Assembly: GCA_041166745.1 (NCBI GenBank)
Contig: JBEEGH010000022.1
Span: 1-64,000, forward strand
Length of the DNA: 64,000 nucleotides
Origin: DASUCS01 sp041166745
GTDB taxonomy: Bacteria; Actinomycetota; Acidimicrobiia; Acidimicrobiales; JACDCH01
Direction: 5' to 3'
Every line of letters starts with the position of its first letter. Positions within the stretch are counted from its first letter, which is position 1. The notes below the pieces were generated by a model. That model was not told the origin of the DNA and searched no databases. It saw only the letters and a program-made list of their open reading frames with translations. This document shows positions 17,035 through 25,949 of the stretch, one piece after another. A program made the position numbers and the translations under genes.

Positions 17035-18093
17035 TCAACGCAGCGCCGGCAGCACCTCGTCGTTGAAGCGCGCGATCGCGGCCGATGCCTCGGCGGGATC
17101 GGAGCCCAGCCCGGGCCCGACGATCGTGAAGCGATCGAGGCCGAGCGCGCTGAGCTCTTGCAGCCGCTCGACGCAGTACGACGACGGGCCGACGATGCCG
17201 AACTGGTCCACGAACTCGGGATCGAGCTGCGCCGCCTGCGGTGAATCGCCTCGCGTGTGGAACCGCATGTCGTAGGCATCGTGCAGGCGGTCGAGTGTGT
17301 CGGTCGCGCCGGCGAACATCGGCCCGTTCGTGGCGCCATGCATCACGTTGAATCGAGCGAAGGTCGACATCGTGCCGCTCGCGAGCTTTCGGGCGATCTC
17401 GACATCAGGATGGGCCACGACGTTGACGTGCGCGCCGAGCGATACAGCCTTGTCGCCGGCCGCCGTCCGAGCAGTGTCGATCGCCCAGCGCAGGCGCTCG
17501 ACGTTCGCGCCGACCCCGAAGGTGATCCGCGGCGCGTGTCGAGCAGCCACCGCGATCATCCTCGGGCCACTGGCCGACACGTCAACGGGCACCGTGGACA
17601 GATCCGGGTGCAACCAGTGCAGCTTGCTGATCGACGGCTGTCCGGCGAGATCGAGCGCGTCGACCGATGGTGGCGCGTCCACAGGCATGAACGGGTCCAG
17701 CGCCTCGAACGGCACCTCCTCGCCTCGCAGGTAAGCGAGCACCGTCTCGAGGTAGCGCTCGAAGTACCCGACGCTGGCGGGAGCGCGGCCGAGGTGGGCG
17801 AGCGCCGAATCGCCGCGACCGATGCCGAGCACCGTCCGTCCCCCGGACTCCGCGTGCACGCTCGCGATTGCCGACGCCGTAGCCGCCGGATGGCGGGTGA
17901 ACGGGTTCGTGACACCGGTGGCGAGTTGCAGTGTCGACGTGGCCAGCGCCGCCGCGGTGAGCGCGACGTAGGTGTCGCCGGCGAGGTTCTGGCTGTCGAC
18001 GAGCAACAGACCGTCGTACCCCGCCGCTTCCACCCGGGCTGCATGTTTGGCGGCATACCGCGGCAACGAGATACCTGAGGTCCACAGCTCCAC
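17035..18093 (-). CDS. LLM-class (putatively F420-dependent) oxidoreductase
   Basis: A 352-residue luciferase-like TIM-barrel protein. It starts ELWTSGISLPRYAAKHAARVEAAGYDG, typical of the F420-dependent group, and has VLGIGRGDSALAHLGRAP and GVGANVERLRWAI. This class reduces or oxidises alcohols, keto groups or double bonds with coenzyme F420; the cofactor is inferred from the family. GTG start at 18093, only 10 bases from a perfect palindromic operator at 18103-18118 shared with the divergent acyl-CoA synthetase gene. Confidence 0.85.
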   Translation of the reverse strand: MELWTSGISLPRYAAKHAARVEAAGYDGLLLVDSQNLAGDTYVALTAAALATSTLQLATGVTNPFTRHPAATASAIASVHAESGGRTVLGIGRGDSALAHLGRAPASVGYFERYLETVLAYLRGEEVPFEALDPFMPVDAPPSVDALDLAGQPSISKLHWLHPDLSTVPVDVSASGPRMIAVAARHAPRITFGVGANVERLRWAIDTARTAAGDKAVSLGAHVNVVAHPDVEIARKLASGTMSTFARFNVMHGATNGPMFAGATDTLDRLHDAYDMRFHTRGDSPQAAQLDPEFVDQFGIVGPSSYCVERLQELSALGLDRFTIVGPGLGSDPAEASAAIARFNDEVLPALR

Positions 18094-18102
18094 CGCGTCA
18101 GC

Positions 18103-18118
18103 CTGACACGCGTGTCAG
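18103..18118. promoter_or_regulatory. perfect CTGACACGCGTGTCAG palindrome between LLM oxidoreductase and acyl-CoA synthetase genes
   Basis: A fully symmetric 16-base palindrome in a divergent promoter. It is the best copy of the six-member operator family seen in this window and so gives the likely ideal binding site. Confidence 0.7.
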
Positions 18119-18140
18119 CCACATGTGGCACCATCCGCGC

Positions 18141-19682
18141 ATGCCGGTGGACCTACTGCATGCCCTGACGCTCGGCGACATCGTCAGGGAGAACCGTCGC
18201 AGCTATCCGCAGCGTGCCGCCGTGGTCGACGGTGACGTGCGGCTCACGTGGCCGCAGTTCGACGACCGCGTCAACCAACTGGCCAACGCACTGCACGACG
18301 AGACTGGTGTGCGCGAGGGCGATCGCATCCTGTGGCTCGGTCAGAACTCGTTCCGCGTGCTCGAGGGCCTGCTTGCCGCCGCGAAGCTCGGCGCGATCTT
18401 CTGCCCGGCGAACTGGCGACAGTCGGCCGACGAGTTCGCGTTCGTCATCGACGACACACACGCAAAGGTCGTGATCTGGCAGGAGGAGGAAGTGGGCGAC
18501 GTCGTGCGCGCCGCCCGCGAGCTCGCGGAATCGGGCAACGAGGGTCGTTGGCTCCAGCACGACAACGGCGAGTACGAGGCGTTCGTCGCCAGCGGGTCCA
18601 CCGATGATCCGAATCTCGTCATCGATCCCGCGCTCCCCGTGCTGCAGCTCTACACCGCGGCATTCAGCGGTCGTCCGAATGGTGCGCTTCTCTCCCACTG
18701 GGCCGTTCTGGTGCAAGACCTGGTGATGGGCAACCTGCAACGCGTCGACAGCGAGTACGTGTACCTCAACAGCGGGCCGTTGTTTCACGTCGCGACGTTC
18801 ATGACCACGTTGGCCACCTTCCACTTCGGCGGCACGAACGTGTTCACCCGGCGGGTCGACGCCGAGGAGCTGTGCCGGCTGATCGCCGACGAGCGCTGCA
18901 CCGGCGCGTTCGTGATGGGTCCGACGATCAAGCAGATGCTCGAGGTGAACAAGGAAGGTCGCTACGACCTGTCGACGCTCCGTACCTTCCCAGGCAAGCC
19001 CGAGTGGAACGCGATGGTGACCGTCGACGAGAGCCCCTGGGCGAGAAAGCCCGCGGGCTTCGGTCAGACCGAGGTGATGGGCATGCTCACCCTCAACGCG
19101 TGGGGCGGCGACGCCACGGGCACGTCGGGTCGCACCTCGCCCATGGCGCTCGTACGCATCGTCGATCCCGACGGCAACGAGGTGCCCCCCGGCGATGTCG
19201 GCGAGATCGTCGCCCGCGGTCCGACGGTGATGAACGGCTACCTGCACCGTGACGAGCTCAACGCCGAACGGCTCGCCGGCGAGTGGCATCACACGAACGA
19301 CCTCGGGCGCCGCGAGCTCGACGGCTCGCTCACCTGGATCGGGCCCAAGACCCGCCTCATCAAGTCGGCCGCCGAGAACATCTATCCCGCAGAGGTCGAG
19401 GGTGCCCTCCAAAAGCACCCGGCCGTGCAGGAGGCGGCGGTGATCGGAGTCGCCGACAAGACGTGGGGCCAATCCGTGAAGGCCATCGTCGTCCTGCGCG
19501 AGGGCACTGAAGCAACCGAAGAGGACCTGATCGAGCACTGCAAAGCGCTGATCGCCTCCTACAAGAAGCCCAAGGCGGTCGAGTTCACCGACAAGCTGCC
19601 CCGTGAAGGATTCGCCATCGACTACGCCGCGCTCGACGACCGCTTCGGGGGTGGGGGCTACCCCACCTCGGTCAGGCACTAG
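18141..19682 (+). CDS. acyl-CoA synthetase-like ANL protein with altered active site
   Basis: A 513-residue fatty-acyl-CoA-ligase-like protein (ANL superfamily). The fold motifs are present: PANWRQSADEFAFVI, GFGQTEVMGMLTLN, LAGEWHHTNDLGR and VEGALQKHPAVQEAAVIGVAD. The phosphate loop reads YTAAFSGRPNGALLSH, so the usual Thr-Ser-Gly-Thr-Thr-Gly run and the PKG lysine are replaced. The C-terminal motif LPREGFAIDYAALDDRF lacks the usual catalytic Lys (GK). It may be a divergent ligase or a non-catalytic acyl binder. ATG 18141 was preferred to ATG 18123, which almost touches the operator. Confidence 0.85.
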   Translation: MPVDLLHALTLGDIVRENRRSYPQRAAVVDGDVRLTWPQFDDRVNQLANALHDETGVREGDRILWLGQNSFRVLEGLLAAAKLGAIFCPANWRQSADEFAFVIDDTHAKVVIWQEEEVGDVVRAARELAESGNEGRWLQHDNGEYEAFVASGSTDDPNLVIDPALPVLQLYTAAFSGRPNGALLSHWAVLVQDLVMGNLQRVDSEYVYLNSGPLFHVATFMTTLATFHFGGTNVFTRRVDAEELCRLIADERCTGAFVMGPTIKQMLEVNKEGRYDLSTLRTFPGKPEWNAMVTVDESPWARKPAGFGQTEVMGMLTLNAWGGDATGTSGRTSPMALVRIVDPDGNEVPPGDVGEIVARGPTVMNGYLHRDELNAERLAGEWHHTNDLGRRELDGSLTWIGPKTRLIKSAAENIYPAEVEGALQKHPAVQEAAVIGVADKTWGQSVKAIVVLREGTEATEEDLIEHCKALIASYKKPKAVEFTDKLPREGFAIDYAALDDRFGGGGYPTSVRH

Positions 19683-19715
19683 GCACCAAGGTCTTGGCGG
19701 TACTGTTTCGCCCCG

Positions 19716-20882
19716 ATGGCGAACATCCTCGAGTTCCTGCGCGGCCTGCTCACCAGCGGTGACGAGCAACAGCGCTTCGCCGGGAACCCCCACGGCTATC
19801 TGACGGCCCACGGTTTCGACGATCTGTCCGGTGAGGACGTCGCCGAAGCCATCCGCGCCGTCGCCCGCACCCTGCCTTCCGACGTTGCGGACCGGCTGGC
19901 GCCGTTCCACTCGGACGGCGATTCGCTGCCGCCGATCCGTCCCCAGATCGGCGAGAGCGAGCTCGACGCCGCGGTTCGTCAGCTGCAGTTCGCGACCTCA
20001 TTGACGCCGGCGAGCGAGCACGTGGTCGTCGTCGCCGAGGAGACGGTGGAGGTCGAGGCACCGTCGCCACCGGTACCGCCTCCGCCTCCGTTCGAGGAGC
20101 CATTCGTCGAGGAAGAGGTCGCGGCCTTCGAACCGCCGGCGTGGCCCGACCTGCCGGAGCCCGAACCCGAACCGGTCGCCGCCGAACCCGAACCAGAACC
20201 AGAACCCGAACCCGAACCGGAGCCAGAGCCAGTGGTCCTCGAACCTGAGCCCGAGGTCGAGCGTGAACCCGCGTTTGCGAACGAGGGTCCTCGCCGGTCG
20301 TCGCTGGCCTCCATCGACCCGTACCGCGCGTTCGGCGAGGAACTGTCATCGATCATCCGGCACGCCGGCGATCAGATGCAAGAGGTCCTTCGTCGGGCCG
20401 AGGACCAAGCCGATGCCATCGTGCGGCAGGCAGAGCGCGAAGCCGACGCCATCCGCGAGCAGGCCGAGAGCGAAGCGAACTCGATGCGGAGCACGGCGAG
20501 CGAAGAGGCCTCGGCCACCCGCGCCGCCGCGCAGGTCGATTCGCAGAACATGCGCGAGACGGCGACGCAAGAGGCCGACGCGATCCTGCAAGCGGCGAAG
20601 TCCGCCCGAGAGGAAGCCCGCATCTTCAAGCAGTCGGCACGCGACGAAGCCAACGCCATCCTGCAGAACGCCCGCAACACGCAAGAAGAGGCGCAGCGCC
20701 AAGCGAGCGAGCTCGTCAAGAACTCCGAGCGCGAATCGAGCGCGATGCTGGCCGAGGCCCGCACCCGTCGCGACGAGATCCGCGACGCCGAGCGCGAGTT
20801 GCGCAAGCGCCTTCAGGGTGTCGAAACCGTCTTCCGTTCCTTGGAAGAGGGCAGCGTCATCCCCGACGACCCCACCGAATAA
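19716..20882 (+). CDS. IniB-type N-terminus joined to a DivIVA-like coiled coil
   Basis: A 388-residue protein in three parts. Residues 1-45 (ILEFLRGLLTSGDEQQRF, then YLTAHGFDDLSGEDV) look like the short IniB N-terminal domain of mycobacterial cell-wall stress proteins. Residues about 110-195 are a Pro/Glu linker with at least ten tandem Pro-Glu units. Residues about 210-385 are a long charged coiled coil with repeated EADAI-like heptads, similar to DivIVA/Wag31 tails or ATP synthase b-type stalks. No membrane segment. A structural or scaffold role near the cell envelope is an inference. Confidence 0.7.
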   Translation: MANILEFLRGLLTSGDEQQRFAGNPHGYLTAHGFDDLSGEDVAEAIRAVARTLPSDVADRLAPFHSDGDSLPPIRPQIGESELDAAVRQLQFATSLTPASEHVVVVAEETVEVEAPSPPVPPPPPFEEPFVEEEVAAFEPPAWPDLPEPEPEPVAAEPEPEPEPEPEPEPEPVVLEPEPEVEREPAFANEGPRRSSLASIDPYRAFGEELSSIIRHAGDQMQEVLRRAEDQADAIVRQAEREADAIREQAESEANSMRSTASEEASATRAAAQVDSQNMRETATQEADAILQAAKSAREEARIFKQSARDEANAILQNARNTQEEAQRQASELVKNSERESSAMLAEARTRRDEIRDAERELRKRLQGVETVFRSLEEGSVIPDDPTE

Positions 20883-20904
20883 CACGGGCACCTACCGGCG
20901 GCGC

Positions 20905-21609
20905 ATGCGCGTCACCGCGGTCGATGCGTCGACCGTCCGCGGCGACATGGAAGACGACTTCCACCGCTTCGGCGTGACATTGCGCCACGACGGTGAGCGG
21001 GTGATCGAAGTGGAAGGCGACGGCATCCGTTTCCCTTGGACGACGTGCCCGTCAGCGGTCGAACCCCTCCGAGCACTCGCAGGTGCGCCGCTCTCCACCC
21101 GGCTGAGCGCACTCGGCGAGTACGCGCCGGCGCGGCAGAACTGCACGCACCTCTTCGATCTGTCCGGACTCGCGGTTGCCCACGCGGCGCGCGCCGCGGG
21201 TGGTAGTCGCACGTACGACGTCGCCATCCCCGATCGGGACGGCAAGCGCACACAACCGGAGTTGTGGCGCGACGGCGAGCTTGTCCTTCGTTGGAGCATC
21301 GCGGGGCGACAGATCATCGGACCGCCGCCGTTCGACAACGTTGGCTTGCGCGGTGCCTTCATCGCTTGGGCCGAGACCGCGCTCGACGCAGATACGGCAG
21401 AAGCGGCCAGCATCCTGCGACGGGCGTGTGACATCAGCTTTGGCCGCGCGATGGATCTCGACGTGTTCGAGACGGCCGACATGCTCGGCGACCCGGTGCG
21501 CGGCACATGTCATTCGTTCCAGCCCGAGACGATCGAGCTGGCCGTGCGCGTGAAGGGTCAGACGCGCGACTTCACGAACGATGCAGATGCGCTTCTGCAA
21601 TCTCGCTGA
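20905..21609 (+). CDS. DUF2889 family protein
   Basis: A 234-residue protein of the DUF2889 family: MEDDFHRFGVTLRHDGERV, then FPWTTCPSAVEPLRALAG and ARQNCTHLFDLSGLAVAHA are the landmarks I recognise. Function unknown; in other actinobacteria such genes sit beside lipid-metabolism enzymes. The ATG at 20905 lies 22 bases after the IniB-like gene. The preceding in-frame residues TYRRR also fit the family start but have no start codon. Its 3' end overlaps the convergent LLM gene by 38 bases. Confidence 0.7.
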   Translation: MRVTAVDASTVRGDMEDDFHRFGVTLRHDGERVIEVEGDGIRFPWTTCPSAVEPLRALAGAPLSTRLSALGEYAPARQNCTHLFDLSGLAVAHAARAAGGSRTYDVAIPDRDGKRTQPELWRDGELVLRWSIAGRQIIGPPPFDNVGLRGAFIAWAETALDADTAEAASILRRACDISFGRAMDLDVFETADMLGDPVRGTCHSFQPETIELAVRVKGQTRDFTNDADALLQSR

Positions 21610-22426
21610 AGGCGCGGAGCCCGTCGACGGCGTCGGGTGATCGCCGCCACGGCGAGCAGATCAGCCGATCGACGCCGGCCTCCTCCCATCGACCGATGTC
21701 GTCCTCGGAGCGGACCGGCCCGCCCACCGTGACCTCGAACGGAAGGTCGGCGCGGCCCGCGGCTTCACGGAGGCTTCGAAGCTTGGCGACGGCATCGGCC
21801 GCGGACTCGATCGTGTGGTCCATGCCGACCCAGCCGTCGCCGAACCGAGCGGCGCGGCGCAGGGCCGCTCCCGATTCGCCGCCGACGATCACCGGCGGGT
21901 GCGGCTTCTGCACGGGCTTCGGCTCGAACATCACCGGACCGAAGTCGAAGAACTCTCCGTGCTGCTCGATGACCTCGTCGGTCCAGAGGCGGCGGCACAC
22001 GTCGAGGGCCTCATCGACACGACGACCACGTGATGCGAAGTCGAGCCCGATGGCCTCCCACTCCGTGCCGAGCCATCCGGCTCCGATGCCGACGATGGCG
22101 CGACCGCCGCTCACGATGTCGAGCGTGGTGATCGCACGAGCGGAGATGAACGGATGGCGCAGCCCGAGGAGATACACGTGCGTCGCGAGTTTTACGCGCT
22201 CGGTGCGTCCCGCGAGGAACGACAGATAGGCGAAGGCGTCGAACACCGGCGTGCTCGGCGGCACCGGCGGATGTTCCTGACCGGGGAAGGGGGATCCACC
22301 CATCTCGATCGGGAACACAAGGTGCTCGGGTAGCCAGACCGACTCGTAGCCGAGGCGCTCGGCCTCGTCCACGACAGGCACGAAGAACGCGGGGTTGAGC
22401 CGCCCGAGAGCGACGCCGAACTTCAC
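21572..22426 (-). CDS. LLM-class (putatively F420-dependent) oxidoreductase
   Basis: About 284 residues of luciferase-like monooxygenase fold: VKFGVALGRLNPAFF, EAERLGYESVWLPEHLVFP, IVGIGAGWLGTEWEAIGLDF and PPVIVGGESGAALRRAARFGDGW are canonical. This subgroup (TIGR03619-like) is usually F420-dependent; the substrate is unknown. GTG 22426 overlaps the stop of the upstream SDR by 4 bases and was preferred to GTG 22435, which gives a 13-base overlap. The pair should be co-translated. Confidence 0.85.
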   Translation of the reverse strand: MKFGVALGRLNPAFFVPVVDEAERLGYESVWLPEHLVFPIEMGGSPFPGQEHPPVPPSTPVFDAFAYLSFLAGRTERVKLATHVYLLGLRHPFISARAITTLDIVSGGRAIVGIGAGWLGTEWEAIGLDFASRGRRVDEALDVCRRLWTDEVIEQHGEFFDFGPVMFEPKPVQKPHPPVIVGGESGAALRRAARFGDGWVGMDHTIESAADAVAKLRSLREAAGRADLPFEVTVGGPVRSEDDIGRWEEAGVDRLICSPWRRSPDAVDGLRAFSEIAEAHLHRS

Positions 22427-23205
22427 GGGTGCCACGCTCCGTCGGGCTGACGGTGCCAGCCGCCGGCCGCGAAGTTCCCGCCGTCGACATGGATCGTCGT
22501 TCCCGTCACGAACCGGCTGAGGTCGGTCGCGAGAAAGACCGCCGCGCCGGCGATGTCGTCCACGTGTCCGGCCACCGGCAACGCCATACGCGCTGCTACG
22601 TCCTGCAGGTCGGGAAGGCCAGGTGTCGGGATCACGTCAGGCGCGATGCAGTTGACTCGGATCAGCCGATCACCGAGCTCGAGCGCGAGCGACTGGGTGA
22701 GGTTGGCGATGGCTGCCTTCATGGCCGAGTACACGGCGTAGCCCGGCGCGGCGCGGTGGGCCTCGATCGAGGTGACGTTGATGATCGAGCCGCCCTGCGA
22801 CATGTGCGGCACGCACGCGCGGATGAAATGCGTGACCGACGAGAAGTTCTCGCGGATCAACGTCTCCTGGCCCTTGGCGTTCACATCGAGGAAGTCGGCG
22901 GGAAAGCCGCCACCGGCGTTGTTGACGAGAACGTCGATCCGGTGCCCGAGGGCGCGGACGGCGTCGGCCACGAACGCGTCGACCTGATCGCCGTCGCGCA
23001 CGTCGAGCACACCGGTGACCACCCGCCCGCCCATGCCGTCGATCTCCTTCGACACGTACGCGAGACCGTCGGCGTTGCGGTCACACATCGCCACTGCCGC
23101 ACCGAATCGGGCAAACGTGAGCGCTATGGCTTCACCGATGCCCTGCGCCGCGCCGGTGACCAGCACGACCTTCCCCTCGAGCGACACATTGTCCGGGCCC
23201 AGCAC
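22423..23205 (-). CDS. SDR family oxidoreductase
   Basis: A 260-residue SDR: VTGAAQGIGEAIAL, NNAGGG, SIINVTSIEAHRAAPGYAVYSAMKAAI with catalytic Ser, Tyr and Lys, and TGTTIHVDGGNFAAGGW at the end. The last segment, with Trp, resembles 7-alpha-hydroxysteroid dehydrogenase-like proteins. The start at GTG 23205 lies 10 bases after the stop of the HelD-like gene; GTG 23187 is an alternative. It overlaps the LLM gene start, so the helicase gene, this SDR and the LLM enzyme may be one transcript. Confidence 0.85.
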   Translation of the reverse strand: MLGPDNVSLEGKVVLVTGAAQGIGEAIALTFARFGAAVAMCDRNADGLAYVSKEIDGMGGRVVTGVLDVRDGDQVDAFVADAVRALGHRIDVLVNNAGGGFPADFLDVNAKGQETLIRENFSSVTHFIRACVPHMSQGGSIINVTSIEAHRAAPGYAVYSAMKAAIANLTQSLALELGDRLIRVNCIAPDVIPTPGLPDLQDVAARMALPVAGHVDDIAGAAVFLATDLSRFVTGTTIHVDGGNFAAGGWHRQPDGAWHP

Positions 23206-23215
23206 TGCGCAGAAC

Positions 23216-25213
23216 CTAACCAGATAACGCTGGTGGCAGCGGTTCTCGATGGACGATCGTCAGCGTCTGCACCGCTCGCGTCAATGCGACGTACAGGAGC
23301 CGGAGGCCGGCGCGGTGCTCGTCGCCCGTCGCCGGCACGAACTTCGCCGGCTCGACCACGACCACCGCGTCGAACTCCAATCCCTTCGCCTCGGGCGGCG
23401 CCACCACCGTCACACCCGACGCAACCGACACGAGCACCACCCCCGCGCCATCCGGAATGACGACACCGACCGACGTCCATCTCGCGGCCAACTCATCGAC
23501 GATGCGCTGCACGACGAGCGAGAAGTCGTTGTCACGGCCGACCGTCACGATCTCCGGCGCTTGGCCCGCCTCCCTGACCGATCGCGTCGGTCGCACGTCG
23601 GGCGCGGCCTCGGGCAGCAATTGGTTGGCGAACTCGATGATCGGCGCGGGCACGCGGTACCCCAGATCGAGTTCAGTGAACTCGGCGCCTTCCGGGGAGC
23701 CCAGGTGCTCGAGCACGTCGTCCCACGACCGCTGCGCGCCCGGGCGGGTGGCCTGCGCCAGATCACCGAGCACCGTCATCGAGTTGCGCGGACAGCGGCG
23801 GGCAAGCACGCGCAGCTCCATCGCGGTGAGGTCTTGCGCTTCGTCGAGCACGATGTGGCCGTACGTACGCCGCACCCCGTCGGCGATCGCCTCGGCTTCG
23901 TCGACGAGCACGAGATCGGCCGCGGTCCACGGCTCGTCTTCGATGCGTCGAGTCGACTTGCGCAGGAGCAGGGCCTGCTCGCGGTCGTCGAGGAGACCCT
24001 CCGCCGCCGCCCGCAATGCCGCCGGTGAGGACAGCAGTCGGCGGACGAGGGCCTGCGGGCTCACTGCTGGCCAGGCCGAGAGCGCGGACTGGAACGGCTT
24101 CGACGAACGGAGATCTTCGGCGAATCCGAGCGGCGCGGTGTCCTCGTTGCGGCGCTCGGCGATGTCTCGTTCGGCCATGCGCACGAGTTGGGTGCGGACC
24201 GCGTTGCGCCCGACGTTGTGGGGAACGTCTCGCTCGCGGATCTCGGCTATGGCCGCCGCGATGTCGTCGCGGGAGATGCGGACGCGCCCCCAGCTGGTAG
24301 CGATGCTGAGATCGTCCGTCGGTGGCTTGATCGTCAAAGCGGCCGCACGGGCGAGCACCCGGGCCATGCGGGGGTCACCCTTCAGCGCGGCCCCGTCGGC
24401 AGTGTCGAACGCCCGAGCGCGTCCTCCGAGCAGACGCTCGATCGTGCTCTGGCGCACGGCCGTCTCCCCCAACGATGGCAGGACCTGGGAGATGTAGCGC
24501 AGGAAGACGGGATTCGGACCGATGACGAGCACGGTCTCCTCGTCGAGCAGTTGGCGATGCTCGTACAGCAGGAACGCGGCGCGGTGCAGGCCGACCGCCG
24601 TCTTGCCGGTTCCCGGTCCTCCTTGCACGACGAGACAGGACTCGAGCGGCGCGCGGATGACCACGTCCTGCTCCGCCTGGATCGTCGCCACGATGTCGCG
24701 CATCTCGCCCGTGCGCTCGCGCTCGAGTTCCGCCAGCAGCGGATCGGGGATCCCTCCGTGACGAGCGGCATGGACCGAGTCGGGGTCGTCGAAGACCTCG
24801 TCGAACAGGTCGTCGACGCGACGGTTGGTCATCATGAAACGCCGCCGCATGTGCAGTCCGAACGGATCGGACGCGGTCGCTCGGTAGAACGGCGTCGACA
24901 CCCCCGCTCGCCAGTCGACGACAACGGGCTCGCCCCGCTCGTCCTCGACGTGACGACGGCCTACGTACCACGTCGGCCCCGGCACCTTCGGTGTGCCTTC
25001 CTCGTCGATCCGTCCGAACGCGAGGCCCGGCACGTCGACGTCGAGTGCTCGCAATCGCTGCTGGAGATGCCATCGTGCGATCTCGCCGTCGACTGCCTGC
25101 GCGGCCATGTCGTCGATCGACACCGTGGCTTCGGTGCGCTCTCGCATGGCCGCCAAACATCGGTAGGCGTGGTCGAGATGGCTCTGTTCCGCTTCGAGAT
25201 CTGGGTGAGCCAT
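23216..25213 (-). CDS. helD: HelD-like UvrD-family helicase
   Basis: A 665-residue superfamily 1 helicase of the HelD type. The N-terminal coiled-coil arm is HLDHAYRCLAAMRERTEA. Walker A is CLVVQGGPGTGKTAVGLHRA, the DEAQDLTAMELRVL segment is Walker B, and the last motif is LRLLYVALTRAVQTLTIVHR. HelD binds RNA polymerase and pries it off DNA. Like mycobacterial HelD it can contribute to rifampicin tolerance in some species. The ATG at 25213 follows AAAGGAG at proper spacing. It is divergent from yqgE across a 146-base gap. Confidence 0.88.
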   Translation of the reverse strand: MAHPDLEAEQSHLDHAYRCLAAMRERTEATVSIDDMAAQAVDGEIARWHLQQRLRALDVDVPGLAFGRIDEEGTPKVPGPTWYVGRRHVEDERGEPVVVDWRAGVSTPFYRATASDPFGLHMRRRFMMTNRRVDDLFDEVFDDPDSVHAARHGGIPDPLLAELERERTGEMRDIVATIQAEQDVVIRAPLESCLVVQGGPGTGKTAVGLHRAAFLLYEHRQLLDEETVLVIGPNPVFLRYISQVLPSLGETAVRQSTIERLLGGRARAFDTADGAALKGDPRMARVLARAAALTIKPPTDDLSIATSWGRVRISRDDIAAAIAEIRERDVPHNVGRNAVRTQLVRMAERDIAERRNEDTAPLGFAEDLRSSKPFQSALSAWPAVSPQALVRRLLSSPAALRAAAEGLLDDREQALLLRKSTRRIEDEPWTAADLVLVDEAEAIADGVRRTYGHIVLDEAQDLTAMELRVLARRCPRNSMTVLGDLAQATRPGAQRSWDDVLEHLGSPEGAEFTELDLGYRVPAPIIEFANQLLPEAAPDVRPTRSVREAGQAPEIVTVGRDNDFSLVVQRIVDELAARWTSVGVVIPDGAGVVLVSVASGVTVVAPPEAKGLEFDAVVVVEPAKFVPATGDEHRAGLRLLYVALTRAVQTLTIVHREPLPPALSG

Positions 25214-25359
25214 TGGTCTCCTTTCTGTCTCGGGTTTCTGTGTCGGGACGCGCGCAAACGCCCCGAAGACCCGACAACAGGGGGTCTCCGGCGCGTGCAG
25301 GATCCAACGTACGCCTCGCGTCAAGTGTGACCCCACGATGGTTTCGGTAGACATGGGGC

Positions 25360-25917
25360 GTGCCCGGAACGAAAGGTCGGTTGCTGGTGGCGACCCCACT
25401 GCTCACCGATCCCAATTTCGATCGCACCGTGATCCTCATGCTCGAGGACAACGACGATGGCGCCCTCGGTCTCGTGCTCAACCGCCCCTCCCCGCTCGAG
25501 GTGGGCGAACCCCTTCCCGATTGGGCCGACCTCAGCGCGTCGCCACCGGTCGTGTTCGTCGGCGGACCGGTCTCGCGCAGCTCCGTGATCGCACTGGCGC
25601 GCTGCTCGGACGACCCCGACATGGCCGACGACACCTGGACGTCGGTGCTCGGGCCGATCGGTGTGCTCGACCTCACGGCCGACGCCGCGCTGCTGCACGC
25701 GGTGGTCGACGACGTGCGCGTGTTCGCCGGGTACGCCGGCTGGGATTCGGAACAGCTGCGCGGCGAGATCGCCGAGGGCGCGTGGTTCGTGATCGACGCC
25801 CTTCCGAGCGATGCCACCACCGACGAGCCCGAGCACCTGTGGCGCGAGGTGCTGCGCCGCCAACCCGACCCCCTCCGCCTCTTCGCGAACTACCCCAACG
25901 ACATCACGTCGAACTGA
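25360..25917 (+). CDS. YqgE/AlgH family protein
   Basis: A 185-residue single-domain protein. RLLVATPLLTDPNFDRTV followed by DGALGLVLNRPSP is diagnostic of the YqgE/AlgH (DUF179) family, and ARVRVFAGYAGWDSEQL-type residues (here VRVFAGYAGWDSEQLRGEI) close the signature. The family is widely conserved but has no firm biochemical role. It starts with GTG at 25360. It is a single gene placed just before the operator of the lipoate-ligase-like operon. Confidence 0.88.
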   Translation: MPGTKGRLLVATPLLTDPNFDRTVILMLEDNDDGALGLVLNRPSPLEVGEPLPDWADLSASPPVVFVGGPVSRSSVIALARCSDDPDMADDTWTSVLGPIGVLDLTADAALLHAVVDDVRVFAGYAGWDSEQLRGEIAEGAWFVIDALPSDATTDEPEHLWREVLRRQPDPLRLFANYPNDITSN

Positions 25918-25918
25918 C

Positions 25919-25934
25919 CTGACGTGCGTGTCAG
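25919..25934. promoter_or_regulatory. CTGAC-N6-GTCAG operator, lipoate-ligase-like operon
   Basis: CTGACGTGCGTGTCAG, flanked by C and G so that symmetry extends to 18 bases. It lies 15 bases upstream of the ATG at 25950 and just after the YqgE stop. Confidence 0.65.
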
Positions 25935-25949
25935 GTAACGTCGGCGGGC

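Noticed and set aside
17023..17038. CTGAC-N6-GTCAA, a near match to the operator motif
   Set aside because: It lies across the convergent stop codons of the MaoC-like and LLM genes, where no promoter is expected, so it is most likely chance.
20150..20260. Minisatellite or DNA repeat element at the Pro-Glu stretch
   Set aside because: The repeat is in frame and encodes the Pro-Glu linker of the IniB-like protein, so it is a protein repeat.
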